A DNA stretch of 34,185 bases from JAAYCB01 sp012744395 (GCA_028703175.1 JAQVNJ010000062.1:1-34185), one strand, 5' to 3'; shown: positions 17,898 to 27,057, numbered from the stretch's first letter. Notes: generated by a model not told the origin, from the letters alone. A program made the numbers and translations.

Positions 17898-17982
17898 GGT
17901 CGCCTCAAACTGGAAACGAAAACTCGAAGAACGAACAACCGTTCGGCCATCGGACGCCTTCTTGAGCGGGGGAAAGCCAAGC

Positions 17983-20900
17983 TCAGCGGTGGTTCAGTCT
18001 ACCCGCCGAGCACACGCCAGGCAATGTCGGTTGCCCCTTCCAGCCAACGCTCATCGCCTCGAGCTTCCGGCGGACGCCGGCGGGACGGAGATAGCCAAAC
18101 CCGTGGTCCTCCAACTGGCGGATCAACTCGCCGAAGTCGTCGTTCGTCCAGGTGGGCGTTCCACCGGGACCCTGGCCGGCAGCCGCCGCCCGCAATGTCA
18201 AAAAGGTCTCCAGAAACGGCCGCGCGGCCTCATCCCAGTCCACCCAGCCCGGGAAGTCGTATTCCCAGTCGAGCTCCCAGAGCCGCAGACCCCAGTCCTC
18301 GCTTCCAGAGAGAACCCAGCGGCAGTCGGGGCTCATGAACACCGAGTTGATCTCGCCGGCATGCCCTTCGAAGACGTGCAGGCAGTTTCCCCGCCCGATT
18401 TCCCAGAGACGGAGCGTCCGGTCCTTGCTGCCCGAAAGGGCCCAGCGGCCGTCGGAGCTCAGGCAGACGGCATTCACTGGACCATCGTGCCCCTTGCAGA
18501 CCTGCCGCAGCTCGCCGCTGGCCACATCCCAAAGGCAGATCGTCCAGTCCTTCGAACCGGAGAGCACCCAGCGCGAATCGGCGCTCAGGCAGACGGAGGT
18601 GACCCAGTCCGTATGCCCTTCAAACGTCCGCAGGCACTCGCCGCTGGCGGCGTCCCAGAGCCGGAGGGTCTTGTCTTCGCTTCCGGAGAGCACCCAGCAT
18701 CCGTTGGCGCTGAGGGCGACGGAGGTCACGTGTCCCCCGTGCCCGCTGAAGGTTTGCAGGCACTCGCGGGTCTCGAGATCCAAGAGCCGCGGCCGCCGAT
18801 CCCACCCGCCGACAAGCACGCGGCGGCCGTCGGGCCCCAGGCTGACGGACGTGATGCAGTTGCCCTGCCCCTCGATGGTTCGCAAGCAGCGCCCGTTTTC
18901 GATATCCCAAAGTCGCAGGGTCTTATCCCAACTACCCGACACCGCATGGGTCCCCCCAGGATCGAGCGCAACGGAGCGGACCGAATCGGCGTGGCCTTCG
19001 AGTGTCCACAGGCAGCGCCCCGTGGCGGCCTCCCAAACGCGGATCGTGTGATCCCAGCTTGCGGAGACGGCGCGCCCCGCGTCGCGGGTGAGGACCCCGC
19101 AGTGCACATCCTTGCCGTGTCCCTCGAAAGACCGCGTCAACCAGGCGTCGAGAAAGTACTTCCGCCGGCAGTGGCGGCCGGCCGCGTTCCACAGGTCCAA
19201 GGTCTGCCGGTCAACCTCGTAACCTGGCAGGGCCCGCGCCCGGTGGACCAGTTCGAGCGCCTCCTCGAAGTCTCCGTTTTCAACGGCAGCCTGGGCCTTT
19301 TCCCGCAAGACGATGAATTCCCTCTGCGTCCGGCTCGCTTCTTCCGAGCTGGTGATATGGCAGAGGGCGGTCGGCGAGAGGAACCGCCGGTTTGTGTCGT
19401 GCAGCAGCTCCAGGTTCCAGAGCTTGAGCGTGCGGTCGAGGCCCGCCGAAAGGGCCCAACTCCCGTCGCTGCCCAGATACACGGCGCGGACGGCGCCGGC
19501 GTGGGCCTTGAAGGTTCGCAGGCATCGCCCGGATGCCACCTCCCAGCAGCGGATCGTTCGATCGCTGCCGCCGGAGAGAATCCATTCGCCGTCGGCACTC
19601 GCGCAGACGGCGTTGACCTTGTCGGTATGCCCCCAGAAAACCTGTCTCACCTGCTCCGAGACAAGATCCCTGATCACGATCGAGTAGTCCTTGGCCGGCA
19701 GCACCTCCCACGTTCCGTCCCGCGCGGACAGCTGCCGGGCCGAGTCCCAGGCGATCTGCCGGAACGTGCGGACCTTGCGCCGCCTGGTGGCATCCCATAG
19801 CTGCACGGTGGCGGCGTCTTCGCCGACAAGCTTCCAGCGGCCGTCGGAGCTGACGGCCCCGTCGAGGTTGCCGCCGTCGGCGTGAAAGTTGGCGGCCAGC
19901 TGCCCGTTATGCGCGTTGCACAGGCAGAGGGTCTGTTCGTCGACCAGGGCCAGCAGCCAGCGGTCGTCGGAACTCAGAAAGATTTGCAGCGGCCCGGTGG
20001 GCACTCCGGTGAACGCCCGCACGCAGCGGGGCGCAAGCGAGACCAGGTTCCGCGCCTCGTCGAGCGTTGCCTGGACCTCGAAGCGGCCGCCAAGGCCGAC
20101 GGCCTGCTCCAGGGCCTTGAGCGCGGCCTCGACGTCGCCCCGCTCCAACTGAACCTGCCCCATCGAGTAGGCGGCTTCCCAGTCGAGCGGCCTCGTACGG
20201 CACAGTTCCTGGAGATGGTGGATCAGCTCGCGGTCGGTAATCTTCCCGGTTCGCCACAGCAGCAGACCGCGATTGTGGGCCACCTGCGGCTGCCAGGGGT
20301 GGCATTCCCATGCCTCTTCGAGGAGTCTCGACGCTTCCTCCGTCCTCCCCAGGTCCAGCAGCGAGGCGGCGAGGTTGTTGAGCGTGTCGGCCTTCAATTC
20401 AGCGAGCACCGGCTCGGGACGCGAATACTCCACGCCGAACTGGTCGCGATAGATCGACTTGAGATGGTCGAGAATCTCGCCCATCGATTGCGGCCGCTCC
20501 TTCGGGTTCCGCTCGAAGCATCCGAAAAGCAGGTCGGTCATCAATTTGGGCATCGCCGGCAGAATCTCGCTTTCCGGCGGGGCCCTGAGGTAATCCCTGA
20601 GGACCTTGCCCGCCGTGTGGCCACCCCCGCTGCACGGCGATTTGCCGACGAACATCGCCAGCAGGCTGACGCCAAACGACCAGATGTCCGTCCGCCGCGT
20701 CAGGTGGGTCCGCTCGCCGGCGTCCGCGCCCGACTTGACCTGAATCGCGGCCTCGATCTGTTCCGGCGAGCAGTAGGCGGGCGTCATGCCGCCCCAACTG
20801 ACGAACATGCTCCGCGGCGCGGCGCCGTGGGAAAACTCCTCCCCCGCGGCAACGCGGGCCTTGGCCAGCCCGAAGTCCGTGACTTTCGGCACCAGCCCGT

Positions 20901-21594
20901 CCATCATCACGTTGTCGGGCTTCACGTCCTGGTGGATCAAACGCTGCTGGTGGGCATAGTCCAGGCCCCGGGCAAACTGAATCGCGATGTCCAGAATCCG
21001 CCGCAGGCTCTCTTCGGGACTCCCGCGGTAGAGAATTCCGCTGGCGATCCAGTCGTCGAGACTGCCGTCCTCCACGAACTCGGCGAAGACCATCGGAATC
21101 CCGCCAACCCGGCGGACGTAATAGCAGCTCACGATGTTCGGGTGCAGCCCCAACTCGACCCACGTGGCACACTCGCGCTCAAAATTGTCCTTGCCGCTCT
21201 CCGTCTGAAACGTCTCGCGCTTCGGTCTCTTCAGAGCCAGGTCGAGGTCCCACCCGCGGTGTCGGGCCCGGTAGACCAGCCCCATCCCCCCTTCGGCGTA
21301 GTGCTTCCCTTGGTCAAACCCCGACTTCAGCGGCTTGATCTCGTAGACCCCCAGGACCACGTCGCCAACGTTCCAAATCTCGGGGAATTCCTCACCCGGA
21401 AGAGCCCGCCACCGCAGCCCGACCGGGCGCATCCCACCGCCCGAGAAGACGTCGGTTCGCGTGACTGTCTCCACCAGCGAGGAGAGCACGAATGAAGTGT
21501 TGCACTTTTTGCAGTGCCCGGTCTTGCCCAGATGCGCCTCGTCGACGTTGTACTGCACCAGGCATCGCGGACACGTCACGGTAACCTTCTGCAT
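17983..21594 (-). CDS. zinc-ribbon Ser/Thr protein kinase with TPR and WD40 repeats
   Basis: A 1203-residue cytoplasmic protein. A zinc ribbon comes first (Cys8, Cys11, Cys28, Cys31; CPRC..CKKC). The eukaryotic-like kinase domain (about 80-390) has a Gly-rich loop (AEGGMGLVY, about 100-108), Lys122 in LALKRPK, catalytic HQD (221-223; Gln replaces the usual Arg of HRD) with Lys225 and Asn228, DFG (240-242) and TPAYCSPEQ. A TPR-like helical region follows (about 400-530). At least eleven WD40-type repeats then fill about 545-1110, interrupted after four or five by an 85-residue helical insert. The seven repeats after the insert carry clear GH..WD/WE signatures (SGSEDKTLRLWDAASGECL). No membrane segment is seen. 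ATG 21594 has GAGG 8 nt upstream; the frame is open further but unsupported. Confidence 0.92.
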   Translation of the reverse strand: MQKVTVTCPRCLVQYNVDEAHLGKTGHCKKCNTSFVLSSLVETVTRTDVFSGGGMRPVGLRWRALPGEEFPEIWNVGDVVLGVYEIKPLKSGFDQGKHYAEGGMGLVYRARHRGWDLDLALKRPKRETFQTESGKDNFERECATWVELGLHPNIVSCYYVRRVGGIPMVFAEFVEDGSLDDWIASGILYRGSPEESLRRILDIAIQFARGLDYAHQQRLIHQDVKPDNVMMDGLVPKVTDFGLAKARVAAGEEFSHGAAPRSMFVSWGGMTPAYCSPEQIEAAIQVKSGADAGERTHLTRRTDIWSFGVSLLAMFVGKSPCSGGGHTAGKVLRDYLRAPPESEILPAMPKLMTDLLFGCFERNPKERPQSMGEILDHLKSIYRDQFGVEYSRPEPVLAELKADTLNNLAASLLDLGRTEEASRLLEEAWECHPWQPQVAHNRGLLLWRTGKITDRELIHHLQELCRTRPLDWEAAYSMGQVQLERGDVEAALKALEQAVGLGGRFEVQATLDEARNLVSLAPRCVRAFTGVPTGPLQIFLSSDDRWLLALVDEQTLCLCNAHNGQLAANFHADGGNLDGAVSSDGRWKLVGEDAATVQLWDATRRRKVRTFRQIAWDSARQLSARDGTWEVLPAKDYSIVIRDLVSEQVRQVFWGHTDKVNAVCASADGEWILSGGSDRTIRCWEVASGRCLRTFKAHAGAVRAVYLGSDGSWALSAGLDRTLKLWNLELLHDTNRRFLSPTALCHITSSEEASRTQREFIVLREKAQAAVENGDFEEALELVHRARALPGYEVDRQTLDLWNAAGRHCRRKYFLDAWLTRSFEGHGKDVHCGVLTRDAGRAVSASWDHTIRVWEAATGRCLWTLEGHADSVRSVALDPGGTHAVSGSWDKTLRLWDIENGRCLRTIEGQGNCITSVSLGPDGRRVLVGGWDRRPRLLDLETRECLQTFSGHGGHVTSVALSANGCWVLSGSEDKTLRLWDAASGECLRTFEGHTDWVTSVCLSADSRWVLSGSKDWTICLWDVASGELRQVCKGHDGPVNAVCLSSDGRWALSGSKDRTLRLWEIGRGNCLHVFEGHAGEINSVFMSPDCRWVLSGSEDWGLRLWELDWEYDFPGWVDWDEAARPFLETFLTLRAAAAGQGPGGTPTWTNDDFGELIRQLEDHGFGYLRPAGVRRKLEAMSVGWKGQPTLPGVCSAGRLNHR

Positions 21595-21684
21595 CGCTTT
21601 CGCCTCAAGACGGCCCGCTCCCGCGCGTCTTGCCCAACGCTCTCCAGGAATCTCGCCCCTCGGGGCCTGTCTTGACGACATCCG

Positions 21685-21690
21685 ATCATA
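21685..21690 (-). promoter_or_regulatory. possible -10 of the kinase/WD40 gene
   Basis: On the minus strand the hexamer reads TATGAT and lies about 90 bp upstream of the kinase ATG. There is no clear -35. It is the only -10-like sequence I see in the 257-bp divergent gap on this strand. Confidence 0.3.
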
Positions 21691-21839
21691 AATCGGCGCG
21701 CCGCCGATGTCAATTCACGCAGCCAGCTCCCCCGTGACACGTTGCAGATCGCCGCTTGAAGTCGCCTCATTCCCAGGCTCCTGCTGGGCCGCGCGACAAA
21801 TCGCGGGCTGCGACCTCTCACCGGGCGGCTGCGAGCGTT

Positions 21840-21845
21840 TATAAT
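21840..21845 (+). promoter_or_regulatory. -10 box of a probable leaderless transcript
   Basis: A perfect TATAAT ends 6 nt before the ATG at 21852 of the membrane-protein gene. Transcription from it would start at or within a base or two of the ATG, so the mRNA would have essentially no leader. No ribosome-binding site precedes the ATG, which agrees. Confidence 0.5.
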
Positions 21846-21851
21846 GCCAAG

Positions 21852-23354
21852 ATGGCCGACGCCGTCTCGTTGGGGGTCTCCGGGTTGAACGCACTCCGCA
21901 CGCCTTGGTTCTGGTTTTTCATCCAATGCCTGGTCCTGGCGGCCGCGCTGCTGGCTGCGGGCAGGTTCCAACCGGTTCGCGTGCCGGACACGCCAGGTTA
22001 TGAAATGTTCCCGTTCGCCTCGCCGCGCGAGGCGTTGACCTACTCGCGGACGATCGGTTATCCGCTGCTCCTGAAGCTCGGCGGGCTCATCGCCGGCGGG
22101 CATGCCGCGGTTCCCGCTCTGGATTACCTTCTGCACGTGTTGGCGGTGGCCGTGTTCTGGCTGGGGTTGAAAAATCTTGTCCGCTCGAACTGGACCAGCA
22201 TGCTGGTGGCCGGAAGCCTGCTCTATTCACACCTCGTATTTCGCTACGTCAACAACCTTGCCGCCGACTGCGCGGGTTGTTCCCTGGCGATTCTCTCGAT
22301 CGGGCTGCTGCTTCTGGCGACTCTTGGCCGCGGCCGTCCCTGGTGCTGGTGGGCGCTTGCCGGTTCAATCTTCGCCGCGTACCAGGTCCGGCCGGCGTAC
22401 CTGTTCCTGGTCGTCTTGGTCCCTCCGCTCGGGGCGATGCTTGTCTGGCTGGCCGGTCCGGCGCTGCCGCGTTCCTGGCCGCGGTTGACTTGGAAGCTGG
22501 CCGCGGCTGCCGCCTTGCCGCTGGCCATCTTCGGCGCCGTCCGCTGGCTGACCGTTGGCCAGTTCTCCCTGGTGTCGTTTGGGGGATGCAATTTTGCCGG
22601 GGTCGTCTCGCCGTTGATGGACGCCGGCGATCCGCCGCGGTTTCCCGCGGAGGTCCGCCGGCTGGCCGAGGCGGTGCTCCGCCGCCGCGCGGAATTGGCG
22701 GCGAGCGATCCGCGGTTTTCGCCCGGTCCGCATTCGAGCTATAGCGAGATCGAGAACGCATTCAACGCCAACACGTGGCAGATTGGCGTGCCCGCCGCTC
22801 AGGAGATCTACGGAGACGATTGGCGGGAGATCGACCGCCGGCTTTGGCAACTGGGCATCGCGATCGTCGCCGAGCATCCGCTCCGCTATGGCGTCTGGCT
22901 GGCCAAGGCCTTCGTCCGCGGCGTCTCTATGATCGTCTCGGAGTACATCATGAATCCGGTCTACTTCGCGCTGCTCGCCGTGCTGCTCGCCACGCACGGG
23001 CTTCGTGCCGTGCTCCGCAAGCGGAGAGGCATCGAGGGAGCGGCCAGCGGGGCCGATTTCGCGCCCTCCGACGGCCTGTTGCTGATCGCCGTCAGCTTTG
23101 CACTCGCCAAGCTGCTGCTGGTGATCGTGACATCCCCGCCGCTGGGCCGTTTCATGGATGCCGCGGGCGTCTTCCTGGCCTGTGTTCTCGCAGAGGCGGT
23201 TCTCCGCCGTGTGCGGGAGATCTGCGGTGGCGCTTCAAGCCGCTGCGGAGTTCCGCCGGAGGCGTCTGGCACCGCAGCCGAATGCCGTTGCCAGGCCGCC
23301 CAGCCGGGTGGACGCGTCGAATCCGCCGGCGCAGCGGCCGCCGGAAACCTGTAG
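21852..23354 (+). CDS. polytopic membrane protein, GT-C glycosyltransferase-like
   Basis: A 500-residue integral membrane protein with about nine to eleven hydrophobic segments; the first is TPWFWFFIQCLVLAAALLAAG (split here only by length). The first periplasmic loop carries PDTPGYEMF and SRTIGYPLLL, resembling the D-x-x-x-Y and 'R-T-x-G-Y-P' features of GT-C fold glycosyltransferases of the dolichyl-phosphate-mannose type. The assignment rests on this pattern and is moderate. If correct, it transfers a sugar from a lipid carrier on the outer face of the membrane. The C-terminal 45 residues are Cys/Ala/Gly-rich and soluble. ATG 21852 is chosen for its position just after TATAAT. The GTPase gene follows after 25 bp, so the two are probably co-transcribed. 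Confidence 0.7.
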   Translation: MADAVSLGVSGLNALRTPWFWFFIQCLVLAAALLAAGRFQPVRVPDTPGYEMFPFASPREALTYSRTIGYPLLLKLGGLIAGGHAAVPALDYLLHVLAVAVFWLGLKNLVRSNWTSMLVAGSLLYSHLVFRYVNNLAADCAGCSLAILSIGLLLLATLGRGRPWCWWALAGSIFAAYQVRPAYLFLVVLVPPLGAMLVWLAGPALPRSWPRLTWKLAAAAALPLAIFGAVRWLTVGQFSLVSFGGCNFAGVVSPLMDAGDPPRFPAEVRRLAEAVLRRRAELAASDPRFSPGPHSSYSEIENAFNANTWQIGVPAAQEIYGDDWREIDRRLWQLGIAIVAEHPLRYGVWLAKAFVRGVSMIVSEYIMNPVYFALLAVLLATHGLRAVLRKRRGIEGAASGADFAPSDGLLLIAVSFALAKLLLVIVTSPPLGRFMDAAGVFLACVLAEAVLRRVREICGGASSRCGVPPEASGTAAECRCQAAQPGGRVESAGAAAAGNL

Positions 23355-23379
23355 CCCGTTCTCGATCCCGAGACTCTTG

Positions 23380-24513
23380 ATGAACCAACCGCCCGCACTG
23401 CATGTCGTGCAACTGACGCCCGCCGGGCGCGGGGCCGTGGCCACCGTCCGCATCGAGGGGGCCGGCGCGTCGGCGCGCGTGGATGCGCGTTTCGAGGGGG
23501 TCGCCCGGCAGCCGATTTCCGAGTTGCCGCCCGGCCGCGTCGCCTTCGGCCGTTTCCGGCTTGGCCCGTACGTGGCCGACGAGGTTCTCGTCTGCCGCCC
23601 GGCGAACGACGTCGTCGAAATCCATTGCCATGGCGGCCCGCTGGTCGTGGAGCGGCTTGTCGCTGCGCTGCGTGCCGGCGGTGGGCAGCTTGTCTCCTGG
23701 CAAGCCTGGGTCCAGCGTTCGTGCTCCAGCCCGATCAAGGCCGCCGCCTGCGAGGCGCTCGCCGGCGCCCTGACGCTCCGCGCCGCCTCGATCCTCCTCG
23801 ATCAGTTCCACGGCGCCTTGGAGCGAGCCGTGGAAGAACTGCGCGAATTGGTCGGCCAGCGCAGGCACCCTCCGGCGATCGGGCGGCTCGAACGCCTGCT
23901 GGCCGTGGCACCATGCGGCCTGCACCTCGCCCGGCCGTGGCGGGTCGCGCTGACCGGTCGGGCCAACGCCGGCAAGAGCAGTCTGCTCAACGCGCTGGTC
24001 GGCTTCCGCCGCGCGATCGTCCATGAGACACCTGGCACAACGCGCGATGTCCTCACCGCCGCGACCGCCATCGACGGATGGCCCGTCGAATTCGCCGACA
24101 CGGCCGGCTTGCGGCCCGCCGCGACCGCCGTCGAAGCGGACGGGATTCGTCTCGCCGAGCAGCGGCTGCAATCAGCCGACCTGGTCCTTCTCGTCGTCGA
24201 TGCAGCAGACCGGCGCGGAGAGGACGAGGTCCTCCTTCGCCGCTGCTCCGACGCGCTGCTGGTGGCCAACAAGATCGACCTGGCGGGCTGCCGGCCGCCG
24301 CCCGCGAGCCAGCCGGTCAGCGCGCTGACTGGCGCGGGGCTTGAGAACCTGTTGGCGGCAATCGCCTGGCGGCTCGCTCCCACCCCTCCGCAGCCCGGTG
24401 AGGCGGTGCCGTTCACGGAACAGCAGGCCCAGAGTCTCCTCGACGCCAGGAACGCCCTTGCCGTCAACGACTCCGCCACGGCCCTGGCTGGGCTCGGCGA
24501 GTTGCTGCCCTGA
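23380..24513 (+). CDS. MnmE/TrmE-like GTPase, C-terminally shortened
   Basis: A 377-residue protein related to MnmE, the tRNA U34-modifying GTPase that works with MnmG. The N-terminal part matches the folate-binding TrmE_N region (GRGAVATVRIEG; VVEIHCHGGPLVVERL at 78-93). The G domain is complete: G1 GRANAGKS (193-200), G2 GTTRD (219-223), G3 DTAG (240-243), G4 NKID (297-300) and a SAL G5. It is about 70 residues shorter than typical MnmE (about 450). It ends at GLGELLP without the terminal C-[ILV]-G-K motif whose cysteine is needed for modification, and the region that normally reads GEFTxRAFLNGKLDL is degenerate. It could be a divergent MnmE or a paralogue with another role. ATG 23380 starts 25 bp after the membrane-protein gene; no strong ribosome-binding site is seen. 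Confidence 0.8.
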   Translation: MNQPPALHVVQLTPAGRGAVATVRIEGAGASARVDARFEGVARQPISELPPGRVAFGRFRLGPYVADEVLVCRPANDVVEIHCHGGPLVVERLVAALRAGGGQLVSWQAWVQRSCSSPIKAAACEALAGALTLRAASILLDQFHGALERAVEELRELVGQRRHPPAIGRLERLLAVAPCGLHLARPWRVALTGRANAGKSSLLNALVGFRRAIVHETPGTTRDVLTAATAIDGWPVEFADTAGLRPAATAVEADGIRLAEQRLQSADLVLLVVDAADRRGEDEVLLRRCSDALLVANKIDLAGCRPPPASQPVSALTGAGLENLLAAIAWRLAPTPPQPGEAVPFTEQQAQSLLDARNALAVNDSATALAGLGELLP

Positions 24514-24921
24514 CGATCTCGGCGCCTCCCTACAGAACCAGCCAGTTTACCAAAACTAAACAGATTCTCTTGTTAACCTCGTTTACGGCCAGCCCGTTCG
24601 GGTAAAAGATGGCGTGCATCCCACAAAAGCCCGTAAACCCATCTGGACCTACTCCGCGGACTGTGGGTACACTACGCCACGCATATTCCAGCCGGAAGCG
24701 CCCCGGTTCTCGGTGCGCGTCGAGAGTTGGGCGATTGCGGCGGACGAGCCGCCGCGGCTGATGGAGGCGCTCGCGCACCTCCCTTGGCCCCGGCAAGCCG
24801 ATTGACGTTGAAGCCAAGGAAGGGTCAGCCGCCGGCCAGCCGGAGTCCGTTTCGGCTTCGGCTCTTGCAGGCGGTCTGCGAGGCACGCGATTTCGCGCGC
24901 CGTTTTCAGGAGGATCACGCA
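24514..24921. other. gene-free gap (408 bp) with an AT-richer inverted repeat
   Basis: No convincing gene is present. A locally AT-rich stretch (about 24540-24640) carries several GTTTAC/GTTAAC-like words and a perfect inverted repeat, GTTTACGG (24581-24588) with CCGTAAAC (24631-24638). CCCGTTCGGG, a small hairpin, lies inside the loop. A weak -10-like TACACT occurs near 24668-24673. The last part holds the ribosome-binding site of the next gene (AGGAGGA, 24908-24914). Confidence 0.5.
24581..24638. repeat. inverted repeat upstream of the TPR gene
   Basis: Arms GTTTACGG (24581-24588) and CCGTAAAC (24631-24638) match perfectly, with a 42-nt loop containing CCCGTTCGGG. It could be an operator or a leader RNA structure; nothing in the window decides between them. 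Confidence 0.4.
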
Positions 24922-27057
24922 ATGCCGTCCCGGCCGTTTGCCATTCTGAAGTGCTTTGTGGCCGCATCGATGCTTGGCCTCGCTCTTGCGCCGCTGATCG
25001 CCGTGGCGGACGAGCGATTGCCGGCCGATCCGCCGATCACCATCGCGACGGTCCGCCCGATCGACCCGGACGAGGCCAATCAACCACTCGAAACACCGGG
25101 AGAGACAGTCCCTGCCTCGCCTCAGGCCAGCGAGCCCGGCGACGCGCCGCAGCCGTTGTCCGCCGAATTGCCCGGGCCGGGTCAAACGCCGAACCCCGTC
25201 GATCCACCGGCAGCCGCGGCGGCGGAGTCTCTCCCCTCGTCCGGCACGACGGACGCCAGCGGACCGGCGCCGCCGCGTGTTGAGCCAGGCTTGACGAAGA
25301 CCTCGCCCGAAGAGCCAGCCGCCAAGCTCAAGCCAGTCCCCGATCCCGCGCCGCGTGGCGAAGTGAACATCGAAACGGCCAGCTTCAAATCCATCACGCC
25401 CGGCAAATCGACGCTAGCCGAGGTTCAAGAGGCGTGGGGAAACCCGTCGCAAATGACAGTCCAGGACGATCGGCCCGTGCACCTCTACCGGGTTGAACCT
25501 TTCGACCGGATCGAGGTCGGTTTCGCTGAAGACGTGGTCACCTCGATCATCATCCGCTTGCAGCAGGCGGTCCCCGCGGCCCCCTTGGCCGAACAGCTCC
25601 AACTCGGCGGCATCCGCCCCGTGCTCGTCTCGAATGAATTCGGCGAGATTCTCGGGCAGTCTTTTCCGGAACGCGGTGTGCTATTTGCCTTCGAACCGGC
25701 CGGCCAGCCCGGCAAGGCGACGATGCGCGTGGTTGACGTGATCCTCGAACCGGTCACCGCGGAGGCGTTTATCCTTCGGGCGGAGACCTATCTCGACACC
25801 GAGGCGGCCGCCAGCGCGGAGGACCTGAAACACGCCATCCAGCTACAACCCGATCTTGCCCGAGCCCATTGGCTGCAAGCCCGCGCTGCCACCAGCATGG
25901 GCGACACCGAACTGGCCCTCTCCAGCAGCGCCGAGGCGATCCGCCTGGAGCCGGCCAATCCGCAATTCCTCGTCACTCGGGCGCAGATTCTTCGCCAGGC
26001 CGGGCGGATTTCCGAGGCAATCCCCGACGTCCGAGCGGCAATCCAGAATGCGGAAAGCCGCCCCCACATCAAGGCCCGCGGATTCTCGCTGCTCGGCGAT
26101 CTGATCAATTCCGATCCCAGACCCGACTACGCCAAGGCGCTGGAAAACCACATGCAGGCGATTTCCATCGCCGATCCCCTCATTTCCAGCCCCCATCCGG
26201 CAATCCGCATCGCCGCCATGGAGGTAATGATCGATGCCCACCTCGGGGCAGCCCAGGACATCGCCTGGGGCAATTGGCAAAACAAGAAGACCGCCGTCAA
26301 TACCTGGCTCCAGCGCGCAAGCGATTACGCCGAGGCAATGACCGCCGTCGAGTCCGGTTTCCATACCGACGCGTTGCGGTTCCGAGTGGCCACTCGTGCG
26401 CTTGCCGCATGCGTCGGCGCGCAAGGCGAACTCAGCCCCGCCGACTGGACGCAGCGAGCCCTCGAGGTGGGGGAACGCATGATCGGCGCAAACCAAGACC
26501 CCCACCGCGAACAGCAGATCGCGTGGGACTTGGGATTGGCGCTCTACGATGCCGTCCAGATCCACCAGGTCCGCGGCGAGCAGGATGCCGCCCTCGAGGT
26601 CGGACGCCGGGCAACGGAACTGCTGGAACGCGGCATCGAGGGCAGCGGAAAACCGGCCAACTGGCTCCTCGTCGGCCGCCTCTACTTCCGACTCGGCACG
26701 ATCTTCGCGGTGAACAAGTCGGACCACCAGGAAGCGGTCCGCTGGTTCGACAAGTCGATCCCGCTGTTCCAGAAGGCCGTCGACGGCATCCCGGCGCATG
26801 AAGTCGGCCGCCTCGGGGAAACCCTCGTCAGCATGGGCGTTTCCTATTGGGAAGTCGGCAATCAGGAAGTCGCGTTGCACCAGACAAGAACCGGCGTCGA
26901 ACTGATCAAGGCAGCCGTCGAGGCCGGCTACATCGAAAAACTCGCCCTGGAAGTCCCCTACAGCAATCTCGCCACGATGCACCGCCACCTCGGAGAGAAC
27001 GCCCAGGCCGATCGATTTTTGAAGATGGCGTCCGAACACCGCGACACCCTCCGCTGA
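24922..27057 (+). CDS. exported TPR-repeat protein
   Basis: A 711-residue protein with a signal peptide (hydrophobic core about 8-27, cleavage near AVADE), a long Pro/Ala-rich low-complexity linker (about 30-145), then a small domain (about 150-270). The linker's Pro/Glu/Ala bias suggests it spans the envelope. The small domain, ITPGKSTLAEVQEAWGNP..., resembles the BamE/SmpA-like start seen in proteins that sense or scaffold envelope components. TPR-type helical repeats follow to the C terminus (LKHAIQLQPDLARAHWLQARAATSMGDTELALSSSAEAIRLEPANPQFLV, split across repeats). ATG 24922 has a strong AGGAGGA 7 nt upstream. The likely role is protein-protein scaffolding in the periplasm. It lies just upstream of dnaA, but there is no functional link visible. 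Confidence 0.82.
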   Translation: MPSRPFAILKCFVAASMLGLALAPLIAVADERLPADPPITIATVRPIDPDEANQPLETPGETVPASPQASEPGDAPQPLSAELPGPGQTPNPVDPPAAAAAESLPSSGTTDASGPAPPRVEPGLTKTSPEEPAAKLKPVPDPAPRGEVNIETASFKSITPGKSTLAEVQEAWGNPSQMTVQDDRPVHLYRVEPFDRIEVGFAEDVVTSIIIRLQQAVPAAPLAEQLQLGGIRPVLVSNEFGEILGQSFPERGVLFAFEPAGQPGKATMRVVDVILEPVTAEAFILRAETYLDTEAAASAEDLKHAIQLQPDLARAHWLQARAATSMGDTELALSSSAEAIRLEPANPQFLVTRAQILRQAGRISEAIPDVRAAIQNAESRPHIKARGFSLLGDLINSDPRPDYAKALENHMQAISIADPLISSPHPAIRIAAMEVMIDAHLGAAQDIAWGNWQNKKTAVNTWLQRASDYAEAMTAVESGFHTDALRFRVATRALAACVGAQGELSPADWTQRALEVGERMIGANQDPHREQQIAWDLGLALYDAVQIHQVRGEQDAALEVGRRATELLERGIEGSGKPANWLLVGRLYFRLGTIFAVNKSDHQEAVRWFDKSIPLFQKAVDGIPAHEVGRLGETLVSMGVSYWEVGNQEVALHQTRTGVELIKAAVEAGYIEKLALEVPYSNLATMHRHLGENAQADRFLKMASEHRDTLR

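Noticed and set aside
24530..24967. A 145-codon minus-strand frame between the GTPase and TPR genes
   Set aside because: It overlaps the signal-peptide region of the TPR gene, lacks a ribosome-binding site, and has no recognisable motif.
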